The notes beneath the pieces were generated by a model. That model was not told where the DNA came from and ran no database searches. It worked only from the letters and a program-made list of their open reading frames with translations. Below, piece by piece: positions 8,253 through 16,848 of a DNA stretch of 64,000 nt (the stretch's first letter is position 1; each line of letters begins with the position of its first letter). The position numbers and the translations under genes are program-made. This DNA comes from Facklamia hominis CCUG 36813 (GTDB lineage: Bacteria; Bacillota; Bacilli; Lactobacillales; Aerococcaceae): NCBI RefSeq assembly GCF_000301035.1, contig NZ_JH932292.1:496001-560000 (forward strand), in the 5' to 3' direction.

Positions 8253-10916
8253 ATGTTGAGATTTAAATATGCCGACTACCTGCTTACAGGAACCATAACC
8301 GGCTTACTACTCGCTCTACTTGCCCTAGTCAATCGTTTTATTCCCTTCGCTATTGAAGATGGTAGAAGCCTTCTAACAATTGACTTAAGTCAACAATACC
8401 TTGACTTTTTTGCCCTGTTTCGTCAGGCCTTACTACATGACCCTAGTCAAATCCTTTACTCCTTTCATAAAGGTCTAGGTGGCGAAATGCTAGGATTATG
8501 GGCCTACTATCTTATTAGTCCCTTTAATCTGATTCTTCTTATCTTTCCTAAGAATCATTTGGACCTAGCCATCAGTTTTCTAACTGCTGCGAAAATCATG
8601 GCTTCTAGCATCAGTTTTTATTTTTTAGCAAAATCACTCTCTCCCAAGACTCAATATAATAATTTAGCGCTAGCCCAATGTTATGCCCTCATGTCTTATA
8701 CAATCGCCTTTTCATTAAACATTATGTGGTTTGATGGATTGGTGCTATTACCTCTTATAGTTTATGGCCTTGAAAAAATGATTCGCCAACAATCACCTAC
8801 GTTTTATGTCTTTAGCCTAAGTCTGTGTCTAATCTGTCATTATTATATTGGTTACATGATCTGCATATTTCTAGCCTTCTATGCCTTGTATGCGATTATT
8901 TGTCAAGAATCCTCAATCAACTTTAAAAATATTCTTAAACGGTATACTCATTTTGTAAAGTATTCACTCATCGCTACTTTAATAGCAGGGATCGTTCTTG
9001 TTCCAGCATTTATCTCTATGCTGTCATCAAAAGCAGCTCAGATGACAGGGGATAATCAGCTCGTCTGGGAGATTGTTCAAGAGCACTCTTTTTTGGATAT
9101 TGCTTCTAAATTCTTCATAGGAGCCTTTAATTATGATCAAATGGCTACTGGATCTCCTAATATCTATATAGGAATGTTTGCTTTTATTCTAGCTCTTTCT
9201 TATTTTATGACAAAAGAAATCCCGCTTAAAGACAAGTTAGCAGCCATATTTATACTTTTAATGTACTATGTCTCTTTTTCGATCGAGCTATTCGATAAGC
9301 TTTGGCATATGGGACAATTCCCTATCTGGTATAATTTCAGATTTTCTTTTACTTTCTGTTTTTTCCTATTGGTATTAGCCCTAAAATCTGTGCGAAAAAT
9401 CGAAGGTTCCCTATCCAATAAACAAGCACTCATCTTGTTAGTTGCTTTCTTTGTTTTGGGAATTCAATACAAGGGAAATGATTACGCTTATTTAAGCTTT
9501 GGAAAAATTGCCTTAACAGGATTATTCTGGATCCTAACGCTTTGGTTATTAGCCAATAAATGGTTACCCAAAAATCACCGACAAATCCTGCTACTTGCCC
9601 TTTGTTTAGCAGAACTAACTTCAAATGCTTTCTTGATTATTTCTGATAATGATACCTATCTCTTAGCAGATCGTTATCAAGACTATACTCAATTGCTCGA
9701 TGAAGCAATCGATCCGATTCGCCCAAAGCGTGATCAATTCTATCGAATCAGTCAAAACTTTTTCCGAACAAAAAATGAAGCTTTTTTTGGAAATTACTTT
9801 GGTCTGAACCACTTTAGTTCGACATTAGAAAAACATATGACAACCCTTTATCAGTATTTGGGGCTAACCAGTGGTATGAACACAATGACCTATTCACCGG
9901 GAACGCTCTTTACGGATGATTTGTTCAATGTCCGCTATCTGCTAGATGTAACCTCTAATACCGAGATGTCTACCCCTGATAAAGGCTATACCCTATATCC
10001 TAAAACTAAAGACTTAGATATCTTTTCATACCCACTTATCGAAACGAAAAATCGTTATCGAATTTATGAAAATACTGAACGTTTAGGTTTTGGCATTGAG
10101 GTGTCCCCTAAAATTATTCAGTCGCAATTTAATAACTATCAACCCATCCAAAATCAAGAAAAACTTCTACAATTAATCGCTTATGATGGTGACCATCAAC
10201 CCTTCTTCGAACCCATCGAATTAGATAGTACGCAATATGATAATGTGGAGGTATTGGATCGGGGCGACGGGGACTTCTATACTTATGCTAAAAAGGATAA
10301 CAACCGACCTGGATCTATCTTGATTCGTTTTTCAACAACAAGCAGCGACCCCTATTACTTTACCCTTCCTAGCCAGTATTCACCATCGCAAGTAGAATTA
10401 AGGCTAAATGGTCAAGATTACGACTACCACCTTACATCTGATGGCCGCCAAATTATTAATGCTTCTTATAATAAGACAAAGAACCAACAAACTTTTCGAA
10501 TTAATCTAAAAAAAGGACAGCTTAAAGCTAATTTAATGGCTCTATATCGCTTTAATCTGAAGAAGTATCAAGCTATGATCCATGAAAAACAAAGTCACCT
10601 TTTTCAAATCAAGCATTTTTCTTCAACAAAAATTCAAGGTGATATAAGCATTCAACAAAATCAGGCTTATCTTCTTTTCCCGATGGCTTACGATCCGGCC
10701 TGGTCCATCAAAGTTGATGATCAACTTGTTAAACAAGAAAAGGTCCTCAACGATACGATGATGGCGATTCCTATCACACATGGTGACCATAAAGTGACCT
10801 TATCCTACCGCCCTAAGTCAATTTTCTATGGATTCATTATCACCGCTCTTGGACTGCTCCTATTTCTCGCAGCTTATAAAAGTGATCAAGGGACTTTAAT
10901 CAAAAATCAATCTTAA
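8253..10916 (+). CDS. YfhO family polytopic membrane protein (putative GT-C glycosyltransferase)
   Basis: An 887-residue protein with about a dozen hydrophobic helices in its first 430 residues, a large extracytoplasmic C-terminal domain (about 460-855) and a last membrane helix (about 856-875). The early motifs (DLSQQYLDFF, FSFHKGLGGEMLG-like SFHKGLGGEM) and the final PAWSIKVDD strand are typical of YfhO. In Gram-positive bacteria YfhO proteins are linked to glycosylation of lipoteichoic acid or other wall polymers; the sugar and acceptor cannot be told here. Start ATG has AAGGAG upstream. A DUF1189 gene follows 70 bp later. The protein ends in TLIKNQS, which recurs at the end of the nearby transposase ORF. 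Confidence 0.88.
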   Translation: MLRFKYADYLLTGTITGLLLALLALVNRFIPFAIEDGRSLLTIDLSQQYLDFFALFRQALLHDPSQILYSFHKGLGGEMLGLWAYYLISPFNLILLIFPKNHLDLAISFLTAAKIMASSISFYFLAKSLSPKTQYNNLALAQCYALMSYTIAFSLNIMWFDGLVLLPLIVYGLEKMIRQQSPTFYVFSLSLCLICHYYIGYMICIFLAFYALYAIICQESSINFKNILKRYTHFVKYSLIATLIAGIVLVPAFISMLSSKAAQMTGDNQLVWEIVQEHSFLDIASKFFIGAFNYDQMATGSPNIYIGMFAFILALSYFMTKEIPLKDKLAAIFILLMYYVSFSIELFDKLWHMGQFPIWYNFRFSFTFCFFLLVLALKSVRKIEGSLSNKQALILLVAFFVLGIQYKGNDYAYLSFGKIALTGLFWILTLWLLANKWLPKNHRQILLLALCLAELTSNAFLIISDNDTYLLADRYQDYTQLLDEAIDPIRPKRDQFYRISQNFFRTKNEAFFGNYFGLNHFSSTLEKHMTTLYQYLGLTSGMNTMTYSPGTLFTDDLFNVRYLLDVTSNTEMSTPDKGYTLYPKTKDLDIFSYPLIETKNRYRIYENTERLGFGIEVSPKIIQSQFNNYQPIQNQEKLLQLIAYDGDHQPFFEPIELDSTQYDNVEVLDRGDGDFYTYAKKDNNRPGSILIRFSTTSSDPYYFTLPSQYSPSQVELRLNGQDYDYHLTSDGRQIINASYNKTKNQQTFRINLKKGQLKANLMALYRFNLKKYQAMIHEKQSHLFQIKHFSSTKIQGDISIQQNQAYLLFPMAYDPAWSIKVDDQLVKQEKVLNDTMMAIPITHGDHKVTLSYRPKSIFYGFIITALGLLLFLAAYKSDQGTLIKNQS

Positions 10917-10986
10917 GATAAACTTGCAGACCATTCCAATATTCGTTAAGATAAGTACGAAAATATAATGAAAAGGATGTTTCTAT

Positions 10987-12000
10987 TTGAAGCGTACATT
11001 TTTAATACTTAAAGCCGCCTTGTCAAATCCGCGCTATTTCATTGAAGGTATTGATTTAGCCTGGTCAAAACACGTTATACTGGCACTTATTGTCACACTT
11101 TTTATGGCTTTAAATACTTTTATCGCGATTCGTCCAAGTTATCAAAACCTCTTAGATAATATTGGCCAAGCGGATACCCATGTTCCTAAATTTCAAGTTA
11201 AAAACGAGGAACTTCAACTGGCCTCTGGTGAAAAATCACTTTACTATCATTCCGCCCCCTTCCAATTGGTCGTTGATGACCAACTAGTTAACCATAGTAC
11301 TGACGGTGGCCTTATACTAAATAATGAAGACGCTGAAAAAATATCGTCAAACTCATTAGTGAATTTGATTTTAAGCAAGGATCAAATTTTATTCTACCTA
11401 AAAGGCCAAAATCAATTAATGACCTTTGACTATCAAATCATTCCTAATGAAGCAAGCCTTCATCAAAGTCTTGATCTCTTAAGAATGTCTAAACCACTGG
11501 TCTTCTTTAGCACGTTTCTATTAAGCTTCTTATTCTATGCTTACTTAATCGCATTAACAACTTTATTCTCAGGAATTCTAAATTTTTGGCTAAATACCCC
11601 TTTAACTTTTTCTTACCGATTAAAATTAGTCATTATGTGCAGTTTCTTCCCTTTGATCTTTCTACAAATAATTCAAATGTTTTTACCGAATTTCTATCTG
11701 CCGATTTTCGCCATTGTGGTACTCATCTTAATGATTGCCTATTACGCCTTTAAGCGTCATACACTCTTTATCCGTGAAGTGATGCAAAAAATTCAAACGA
11801 TCGATAAAGATGAATTTGCTCGTCTCGTAAACGAAGATCCTAAAAGCCTGCATGAATACTTAGCAGGCCCTGATCAGGCGGATCTTATTGATCAAAAAGA
11901 AATCGATGAAATCCAAGAGTTTATCAAAGCTAGCGAAGATAAATCCGATAAAAATTCTGACGATCATTCTAAGGAAAATCATGATCATCCAAAAAAATAG
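10987..12000 (+). CDS. DUF1189 family membrane protein
   Basis: A 337-residue protein. It begins (TTG start, AAGGATG upstream) with the DUF1189 signature LSNPRYFIEG, followed by a first membrane helix (about 29-48), an extracytoplasmic domain (50-165), three further helices (about 170-255), and a cytoplasmic tail that becomes Asp/Lys/His-rich at the end (DKSDKNSDDHSKENHDHPKK). The function of DUF1189 is unknown. It is on the same strand as the YfhO-type gene with 70 bp between, so a shared envelope role is possible. The IS element starts within 10 bp of its stop codon and has probably replaced or displaced its terminator. Confidence 0.85.
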   Translation: MKRTFLILKAALSNPRYFIEGIDLAWSKHVILALIVTLFMALNTFIAIRPSYQNLLDNIGQADTHVPKFQVKNEELQLASGEKSLYYHSAPFQLVVDDQLVNHSTDGGLILNNEDAEKISSNSLVNLILSKDQILFYLKGQNQLMTFDYQIIPNEASLHQSLDLLRMSKPLVFFSTFLLSFLFYAYLIALTTLFSGILNFWLNTPLTFSYRLKLVIMCSFFPLIFLQIIQMFLPNFYLPIFAIVVLILMIAYYAFKRHTLFIREVMQKIQTIDKDEFARLVNEDPKSLHEYLAGPDQADLIDQKEIDEIQEFIKASEDKSDKNSDDHSKENHDHPKK

Positions 12001-12006
12001 CAAAAA

Positions 12007-12028
12007 TAAAGAGGCTGTGACATAAGTC
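12007..12028 (+). repeat. Left terminal inverted repeat of the IS
   Basis: TAAAGAGGCTGTGACATAAG plus TC; it differs from the reverse complement of the right end only at one base (T against C). Confidence 0.88.
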
Positions 12029-12033
12029 CACCA

Positions 12034-12079
12034 AAAAACCGGCTGAATCGTTGTAATATCAACGATTCAGCCGGTTTTT
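12034..12079. terminator. Strong hairpin inside the left end of the IS
   Basis: A perfect 20-bp stem (AAAAACCGGCTGAATCGTTG and its complement) has a 6-nt loop and is followed on the plus strand by a T run. It probably blocks read-through from upstream genes (DUF1189) into the transposase, and blocks ribosome entry when such a transcript is made. Confidence 0.85.
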
Positions 12080-12160
12080 ATGTTATAATTAAGTTAATCA
12101 ATAAAAAAACAGAGGACCTCACCCCTCTGTTTCCATTTCAATCCTAGAAAGGACCAAAAA

Positions 12161-13813
12161 ATGCATACTCATTATAACCTAAATCAACTTTATTTGGAAG
12201 TCTCTTATCAATACCGCCCTCAAGAAGATCACATCAGCTACTATATTCATCAATTTGTGGACTCTCTAGAGATTCATTATCCCTATCTCTTTGGTCGTCC
12301 TCGTAAATATGACTTCTCGATGTTACTCAAGTTATTATTATATGCTTATTCTCGCGGTGTCTTCACCAGTCGCTCGATGGAACAATTGGCTCGCGAAAAT
12401 CTGCCCGCTATCTGGTTGTGTCAAAATGAAGTACCTTCTTACCGTACAATTTGTCGATTTAGACAGTCCGATGAATTAGCTGACATTCTTAAACAAAGTT
12501 ATGATGAATTTGTGCGGTATTTAAGACAACAACGACTTATCGATGATCATCTCTTTATTGATGGGACAAAAATCTTAGCGGATGCCAATAAGTACAGCTT
12601 TGTCTGGAAAAAGAACACGATCCGCTTTGAAGCAATGAATCGACAAAAGATGACCGAACTCGTCAATGAAATGCGTCAGTATTATCAAATGGGGTTGATT
12701 CCAGAAGAGACCCCACTAACGCTTGAAGGGCTTGAAGAAACCATTACCCAGCTTGAAGTTCGCTTAGAAGACTTAGAGGAAACCATCGAAGAGTCTCCTC
12801 GGTTGTCACCGAATCCTCACAAAAAGGAGCAGCGAAAAGTCAAGAGTCAATTGAGGCGCATGAAACATTGTCATTCCAAGCATCAACACTATCAAACGCA
12901 ACGAGCCATCTTAGGTGAACGTCATTCGTATTCAAAAACGGACCCCGATGCGACCTTTATGCGAATGAAAGAAGATCCCATGAAGAATGGTCAGTTGAAA
13001 CCGGGCTATAATTTACAGATTGCCACCTCTCATCAGTTTGTTTTAGCTTATGAACTTTTTTCAAACCCGACAGATACGCGGACATTAAGACCTTTCTTTG
13101 AGAGTCATCAAGCACTGTTTCGCTCCTTTTCAGTGGTGAGTATGGATGCAGGATATGGCTCTGAAAGTAACTATACTTATCTTGAAGAAAGCTTTCCCGA
13201 AATCACCGCATTAATTCCTTATGGCACGTATCTTAAAGAACAGAGTCGAAAATGGCGAAGTGACGACTCAAAAGTCATGAATTGGGACTATGATGAAAAA
13301 GAAGACTGTTACGTCGATCCTCAAGGGGTACGATTTAATTTCTTCGCTTATCGCACCCGAACGGATAAGTATGGTTTTGAAAGAAATTTTAAAGAGTATC
13401 AAGCAGAACGGATCGATGAGAATCAACAAGAAATTGAAGCAGCCCTTACTCAGAAAGGATATGTCCGAAAAATTACGGTTAATCCTTCGTATGACTACTT
13501 CAAAGCCAAGCAAAGGGGGCTCTTAAAAGATCCGAAATATCGTCCAATTTATAGCCAGCGGAAGATCGATGTTGAACCAACATTTGGTCATCTGAAGGCT
13601 TGTTTGGGATTCACTCGATTTCATGTTCGAGGGAAACAGGCCGTGAATAATGAGATGGGATTAGCTCTAATGGCAACTAACCTAAGAAAATTGCGATTAA
13701 GAAAGACAGAAAAAGAAAGAACCCAGAAATTTTACTCCTATTGGATAAAATTTCTGGGTATTTTTGAGACTTGTGTCACAGCCTCTTTAACTCTAATTAA
13801 AAATCAATCATAG
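12161..13813 (+). CDS. IS1182-family transposase
   Basis: A 550-residue DDE transposase. The N-terminal part (RPRKYDFSMLLKLLLYAYSR, then SRSMEQLARENL and PSYRTICRFR) is the conserved DUF772-type region. First catalytic Asp is likely in FIDGTKILADANKYSF, the second in VSMDAGYGSE, and the Glu in IDVEPTFGHLKA. The start ATG has AGAAAGGA upstream. The frame is intact and looks functional. Oddly, no stop codon occurs before the right terminal repeat: the frame reads through it (CVTASL) and ends eight codons later in flanking DNA as TLIKNQS. Confidence 0.93.
   Translation: MHTHYNLNQLYLEVSYQYRPQEDHISYYIHQFVDSLEIHYPYLFGRPRKYDFSMLLKLLLYAYSRGVFTSRSMEQLARENLPAIWLCQNEVPSYRTICRFRQSDELADILKQSYDEFVRYLRQQRLIDDHLFIDGTKILADANKYSFVWKKNTIRFEAMNRQKMTELVNEMRQYYQMGLIPEETPLTLEGLEETITQLEVRLEDLEETIEESPRLSPNPHKKEQRKVKSQLRRMKHCHSKHQHYQTQRAILGERHSYSKTDPDATFMRMKEDPMKNGQLKPGYNLQIATSHQFVLAYELFSNPTDTRTLRPFFESHQALFRSFSVVSMDAGYGSESNYTYLEESFPEITALIPYGTYLKEQSRKWRSDDSKVMNWDYDEKEDCYVDPQGVRFNFFAYRTRTDKYGFERNFKEYQAERIDENQQEIEAALTQKGYVRKITVNPSYDYFKAKQRGLLKDPKYRPIYSQRKIDVEPTFGHLKACLGFTRFHVRGKQAVNNEMGLALMATNLRKLRLRKTEKERTQKFYSYWIKFLGIFETCVTASLTLIKNQS
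13721..13759 (+). terminator. Hairpin near the right end of the IS, inside the transposase frame
   Basis: A perfect 13-bp stem (ACCCAGAAATTTT / AAAATTTCTGGGT) has a 13-nt loop. It lies within the last codons of the transposase frame and is followed by ATTTTTGAG, so it may be a weak terminator for outward or inward transcripts. Confidence 0.55.
13768..13789 (-). repeat. Right terminal inverted repeat of the IS
   Basis: The inverted copy of the left end; on the plus strand it ends CACAGCCTCTTTA and encodes CVTASL of the transposase frame. Confidence 0.88.
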
Positions 13814-13831
13814 CTAAAGGGAGCGTTATAC

Positions 13832-15151
13832 TTAGCTACGTCGATTCTTAGCTCGCCGTCTACTTTGTTGTTTTTGATAAGATCTAATATTTTCTTTTAA
13901 TTGTTTCTTGTAGCCCGGTTTAACTTTTGATTTTTTGCTGCGATGAATCATTCCCTTAACCGTGTGATCAATCTCCTGACGATGATGATCAGAACGTTGT
14001 GTCCGACGATAACGTTGTTCAATTTCTTTAATTTCGCCATTTACAAGGGTTACTTCTCTAAATTCAATCCCCTTAGCCTCAAGTTGACTTAAACGCTCAT
14101 CATCATCAGGCTGCACAAAAGTATATGCGGTACCTGCAATATTCGACCTTGCTGTGCGTCCCACTCGGTGAACAAAAAATTCCAAGTCTTTAGGCAACTC
14201 CGTATTAATAACCATGGAGATTCCCGGAATATCGATTCCCCTAGCAGCAAGATCCGACGCCACCACATATTGAAAATCTAACTGTTTGATCTGTCTCATA
14301 ATACGCTTACGCTCTCTCGCATCAAGGCCTCCATGAACTTTAGCAACTTTTAGCCCATTTTCTCGCAAATATTCGGTCATCTGATCTGCGTAATGACGAG
14401 TGTTACAGAAAACAACCGCTAAAAAAGGATGCCCTAAGGTCAATAACTGATAGACCAGTTCTTTACGATCCCGCCCCTTTGTATTGATCAAGTAATTCTC
14501 AACTTGATCCACTAATATGCGGTTACTATCAATCTTAATAATTTCTGGTTGACTCATGTATTTATTCAAAAATTGAATTAAACTTTGCGGAAAAGTTGCT
14601 GAAAAAGCCATCATTTGAAGATCTGCGGGTAAGCGAGAGGCAATTTCATCCACCAAAGATAGAAATCCCATATCTAAGGTCATGTCAGCTTCATCAATTA
14701 CCATGCAATGTGCTGTTTGAACCCAGAGAGCATTTTCTTTCATAAGATCAAAGATCCGACCTGGAGTTCCAATGACCACATGCGGTTGCTGATTCGTAAG
14801 TCGATCTAATTGTCGTTGCTTGTCACTCCCCCCTATACAAGCCATAATCTGAATCGCAGCAGGGCTATCTTCAACCAATTGAACAGCCACATCATAAAGT
14901 TGAGCGGCCAATTCACGACTAGGGGCTGTAATTACAGCCTGAACTTCTTGTCGATCAGCTTTTATCTGATTCATAATAGGTATCATAAAAGCATGCGTCT
15001 TACCGGTTCCAGTTTGTGATTGAACAACAAGAGATTCCCCTTTTAGGGCACGTGGTATAACTTCTTCTTGTACCGGCGTCAATGATGAAAAATGAAGCTT
15101 TCTTAAGGCTTCATGAATAAATGGTTGAATTGAAAGTTGTTTAAATAACAT
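13832..15151 (-). CDS. cshB: DEAD-box ATP-dependent RNA helicase, CshB-like
   Basis: A 439-residue RNA helicase. It has all the family motifs in order: Q motif (SSLTPVQEEVIPRAL), Walker A SQTGTGKT (45-52), PSRELAAQ, TPGRI, DEAD (153-156), SATFP, ARGID and HRVGRTAR, then a basic C-terminal tail (RRTQRSDHHRQ to SRRRAKNRRS) that probably binds RNA. The length is nearly that of B. subtilis CshB (YqfR). Such enzymes unwind structured RNA in cold adaptation, ribosome assembly and RNA decay. The symbol is given from length and tail and could be another Csh paralogue. Start ATG has AAGGAG upstream. Its 3' end faces the IS element. Confidence 0.9.
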   Translation of the reverse strand: MLFKQLSIQPFIHEALRKLHFSSLTPVQEEVIPRALKGESLVVQSQTGTGKTHAFMIPIMNQIKADRQEVQAVITAPSRELAAQLYDVAVQLVEDSPAAIQIMACIGGSDKQRQLDRLTNQQPHVVIGTPGRIFDLMKENALWVQTAHCMVIDEADMTLDMGFLSLVDEIASRLPADLQMMAFSATFPQSLIQFLNKYMSQPEIIKIDSNRILVDQVENYLINTKGRDRKELVYQLLTLGHPFLAVVFCNTRHYADQMTEYLRENGLKVAKVHGGLDARERKRIMRQIKQLDFQYVVASDLAARGIDIPGISMVINTELPKDLEFFVHRVGRTARSNIAGTAYTFVQPDDDERLSQLEAKGIEFREVTLVNGEIKEIEQRYRRTQRSDHHRQEIDHTVKGMIHRSKKSKVKPGYKKQLKENIRSYQKQQSRRRAKNRRS

Positions 15152-15232
15152 GGTATTCTCCTTATAATCACCTTATAGGGCTTTATTAATTCTCATTATA
15201 GCATACAAAGCTTGAGCTCATAAGACTTTCAG

Positions 15233-15261
15233 TTGATGGATTTTTATAAATTGGCTATAAT
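15233..15261 (+). promoter_or_regulatory. Promoter of zwf
   Basis: TTGATG (15233-15238) and TATAAT (15256-15261) have a 17-bp spacer and lie just before the ribosome binding site of the G6P dehydrogenase gene. The position rules out the longer frame that starts at 15233. Confidence 0.8.
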
Positions 15262-15289
15262 AATAGCGTTACAGATAGGGAGGCTCATT

Positions 15290-16720
15290 ATGATAAACGA
15301 AGGAATAATATTTACACTATTTGGTGCAAGTGGAGATCTTGCTAAAAGAAAACTCTATCCTGCGCTCTATCAATTATTCTTAAAAAAACATCTTCCAGAC
15401 TCCTTTGTTCTCTTGGGAAGTGCTCGTAGAGAGTGGTCAAATCAGCATTTTCGAGAGGTAATTGCCGAAAGTATCCATCAAGCTAGACTAGACGCTAGAC
15501 AATTAAGTCACTTTATGAAGCATTGTTATTACATTTCACACAATGCTAGTCTAAAAGAGGACTATCCCCAATTAAAAGCTAAATTGGACGAACTCGCCCA
15601 TAATTATCAAGCACCCAATCGTATCTTTTATCTCTCTCTTGCCCCAGAACTTTTCCCTACGATCAGCCGCTATCTAAAAGAAGAAGCGACTATGTCCAGT
15701 AACGGTTTTAATCGCTTGGTCATTGAAAAACCTTTTGGCTATAATCAAGCATCAGCGGATCAACTACAAAAACAATTATGTCAATCCTTTGAAGAAGAAC
15801 AAATTTTTCGTATGGACCATTATCTCGGCAAATCCATTGTCAATCAAATTTTACCCATTCGGCAGGATAACCCCATATTTAGACAGTTGTGGCAACCAGA
15901 ATGGCTTGACCATATCCAGATTTCCCTGAATGAAGACTTAGGTGTCGCTGGTCGTGCAGGTTACTACGAACAAGCAGGTGTCGCTCGAGATATGATCCAA
16001 AATCATGCCTTGCAATTACTAACTCTTGTAACTCTCAGCTTAGACCAGTCAAGTATGGACAGCGACACTTTAAGGCAGCGCAAGATCCAGATCCTAGACC
16101 ATCTTAAATTAGCAGATCCCCCCATTGATCATGTAGTTCGCGGACAATATAGTGCCAATTCTGACTTGAATCTCCCTAGTTATCGCCAAGAAGACCAGGT
16201 AGATCCACAATCCCAAGTAGAAACTTTTCTCGCTTTTAAAGCAGAAATTGATCTTCCAGAATGGCAAGGAGTTCCTATTTATATTCGGTCCGGCAAAGCC
16301 TTATCTCAAAAACAAACAGATATAAAGCTGATCTTTAAAAATCAGCACGAAGCTTTATTATCGAATTTTTTCCAAATTAAAATTGCACCTGATCCACATT
16401 TTAACTTACAACTTAACCAACAAGATTCATGGTCCCAACATCAATGGCAACCCCTTAATTTAGAATATCGTCTAAAACAAGAGCACTTAGCCCAAATTCC
16501 CAGCGATTATGAAAAACTAATTCTAGACTGTATTGAAGGAAATCTTTCTTCATTTGCTCACGCATTAGAGGTGAAATATGCTTGGCGATTTATCGATCAA
16601 ATACGCCAAACCTTTACAAAAAAAGGGCTTCCTCTTCACTCATACCCTGCCGCTAGTCGAGGTCCTGAGGCAGCCTATCAACTTTTACAAAAAGATCATC
16701 GTCATTGGATAGATGATTAA
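15290..16720 (+). CDS. zwf: Glucose-6-phosphate 1-dehydrogenase
   Basis: A 476-residue enzyme oxidising glucose-6-phosphate to 6-phosphogluconolactone with NADP, the first step of the oxidative pentose phosphate pathway. It has the dinucleotide-binding GASGDLAKRKLYPAL (from residue 12), EKPFG, and the substrate-binding RMDHYLGK (174-181). Start ATG follows AGGGAGG at good spacing and a clear promoter; the upstream in-frame ATGs overlap that promoter. It stands alone between convergent terminators, without the gnd or pgl genes that sometimes accompany it. Confidence 0.96.
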   Translation: MINEGIIFTLFGASGDLAKRKLYPALYQLFLKKHLPDSFVLLGSARREWSNQHFREVIAESIHQARLDARQLSHFMKHCYYISHNASLKEDYPQLKAKLDELAHNYQAPNRIFYLSLAPELFPTISRYLKEEATMSSNGFNRLVIEKPFGYNQASADQLQKQLCQSFEEEQIFRMDHYLGKSIVNQILPIRQDNPIFRQLWQPEWLDHIQISLNEDLGVAGRAGYYEQAGVARDMIQNHALQLLTLVTLSLDQSSMDSDTLRQRKIQILDHLKLADPPIDHVVRGQYSANSDLNLPSYRQEDQVDPQSQVETFLAFKAEIDLPEWQGVPIYIRSGKALSQKQTDIKLIFKNQHEALLSNFFQIKIAPDPHFNLQLNQQDSWSQHQWQPLNLEYRLKQEHLAQIPSDYEKLILDCIEGNLSSFAHALEVKYAWRFIDQIRQTFTKKGLPLHSYPAASRGPEAAYQLLQKDHRHWIDD

Positions 16721-16738
16721 CTAATCTAGTTTATGACT

Positions 16739-16796
16739 AAAAGCCCGATACAAATTAGCTCCTATAGATTTTAGCTAATTCTGTATCGGGCTTTTT
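16739..16796. terminator. Bidirectional terminator between zwf and nrnA
   Basis: A long inverted repeat (AAAAGCCCGATACA with AATTAGCT, 12-nt loop, and complement) has A and T tracts on both sides and serves both convergent genes. Confidence 0.92.
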
Positions 16797-16848
16797 ATCA
16801 ACTATTTTGCTAACAAGAGGGTCTTTGTCACTAATTAACAAAAACTAA

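Larger units (their letters stand above)
12007..13789 (+). mobile_element. IS1182-family insertion sequence
   Basis: An element of about 1.78 kb bounded by 22-bp terminal inverted repeats that match at 21 of 22 positions. It carries one transposase gene, a strong hairpin inside the left end (12034-12079), an extended -10 (TGTTATAAT, 12081-12089) for the transposase, a second hairpin in the 5' leader (AAACAGAGG / CCTCTGTTT, 12107-12132), and a hairpin near the right end (13721-13759). It sits between the 3' ends of two convergent genes (DUF1189 and a DEAD-box helicase), a typical neutral terminator target. A target duplication is not obvious, so the exact ends may be off by a few bases. Confidence 0.88.

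Noticed and set aside
10918-10986. TATAAT-like box before the DUF1189 gene
   Set aside because: A -10-like TATAAT is present but no acceptable -35 or extended -10; co-transcription with the YfhO gene is as likely.
12007-13789. Composite transposon or cargo genes around the IS
   Set aside because: Only one IS copy and the neighbouring genes are ordinary chromosomal genes.
15233-15289. N-terminal extension of the zwf frame
   Set aside because: The stretch contains the -35 and -10 boxes of the promoter, so it is upstream of the transcript start.
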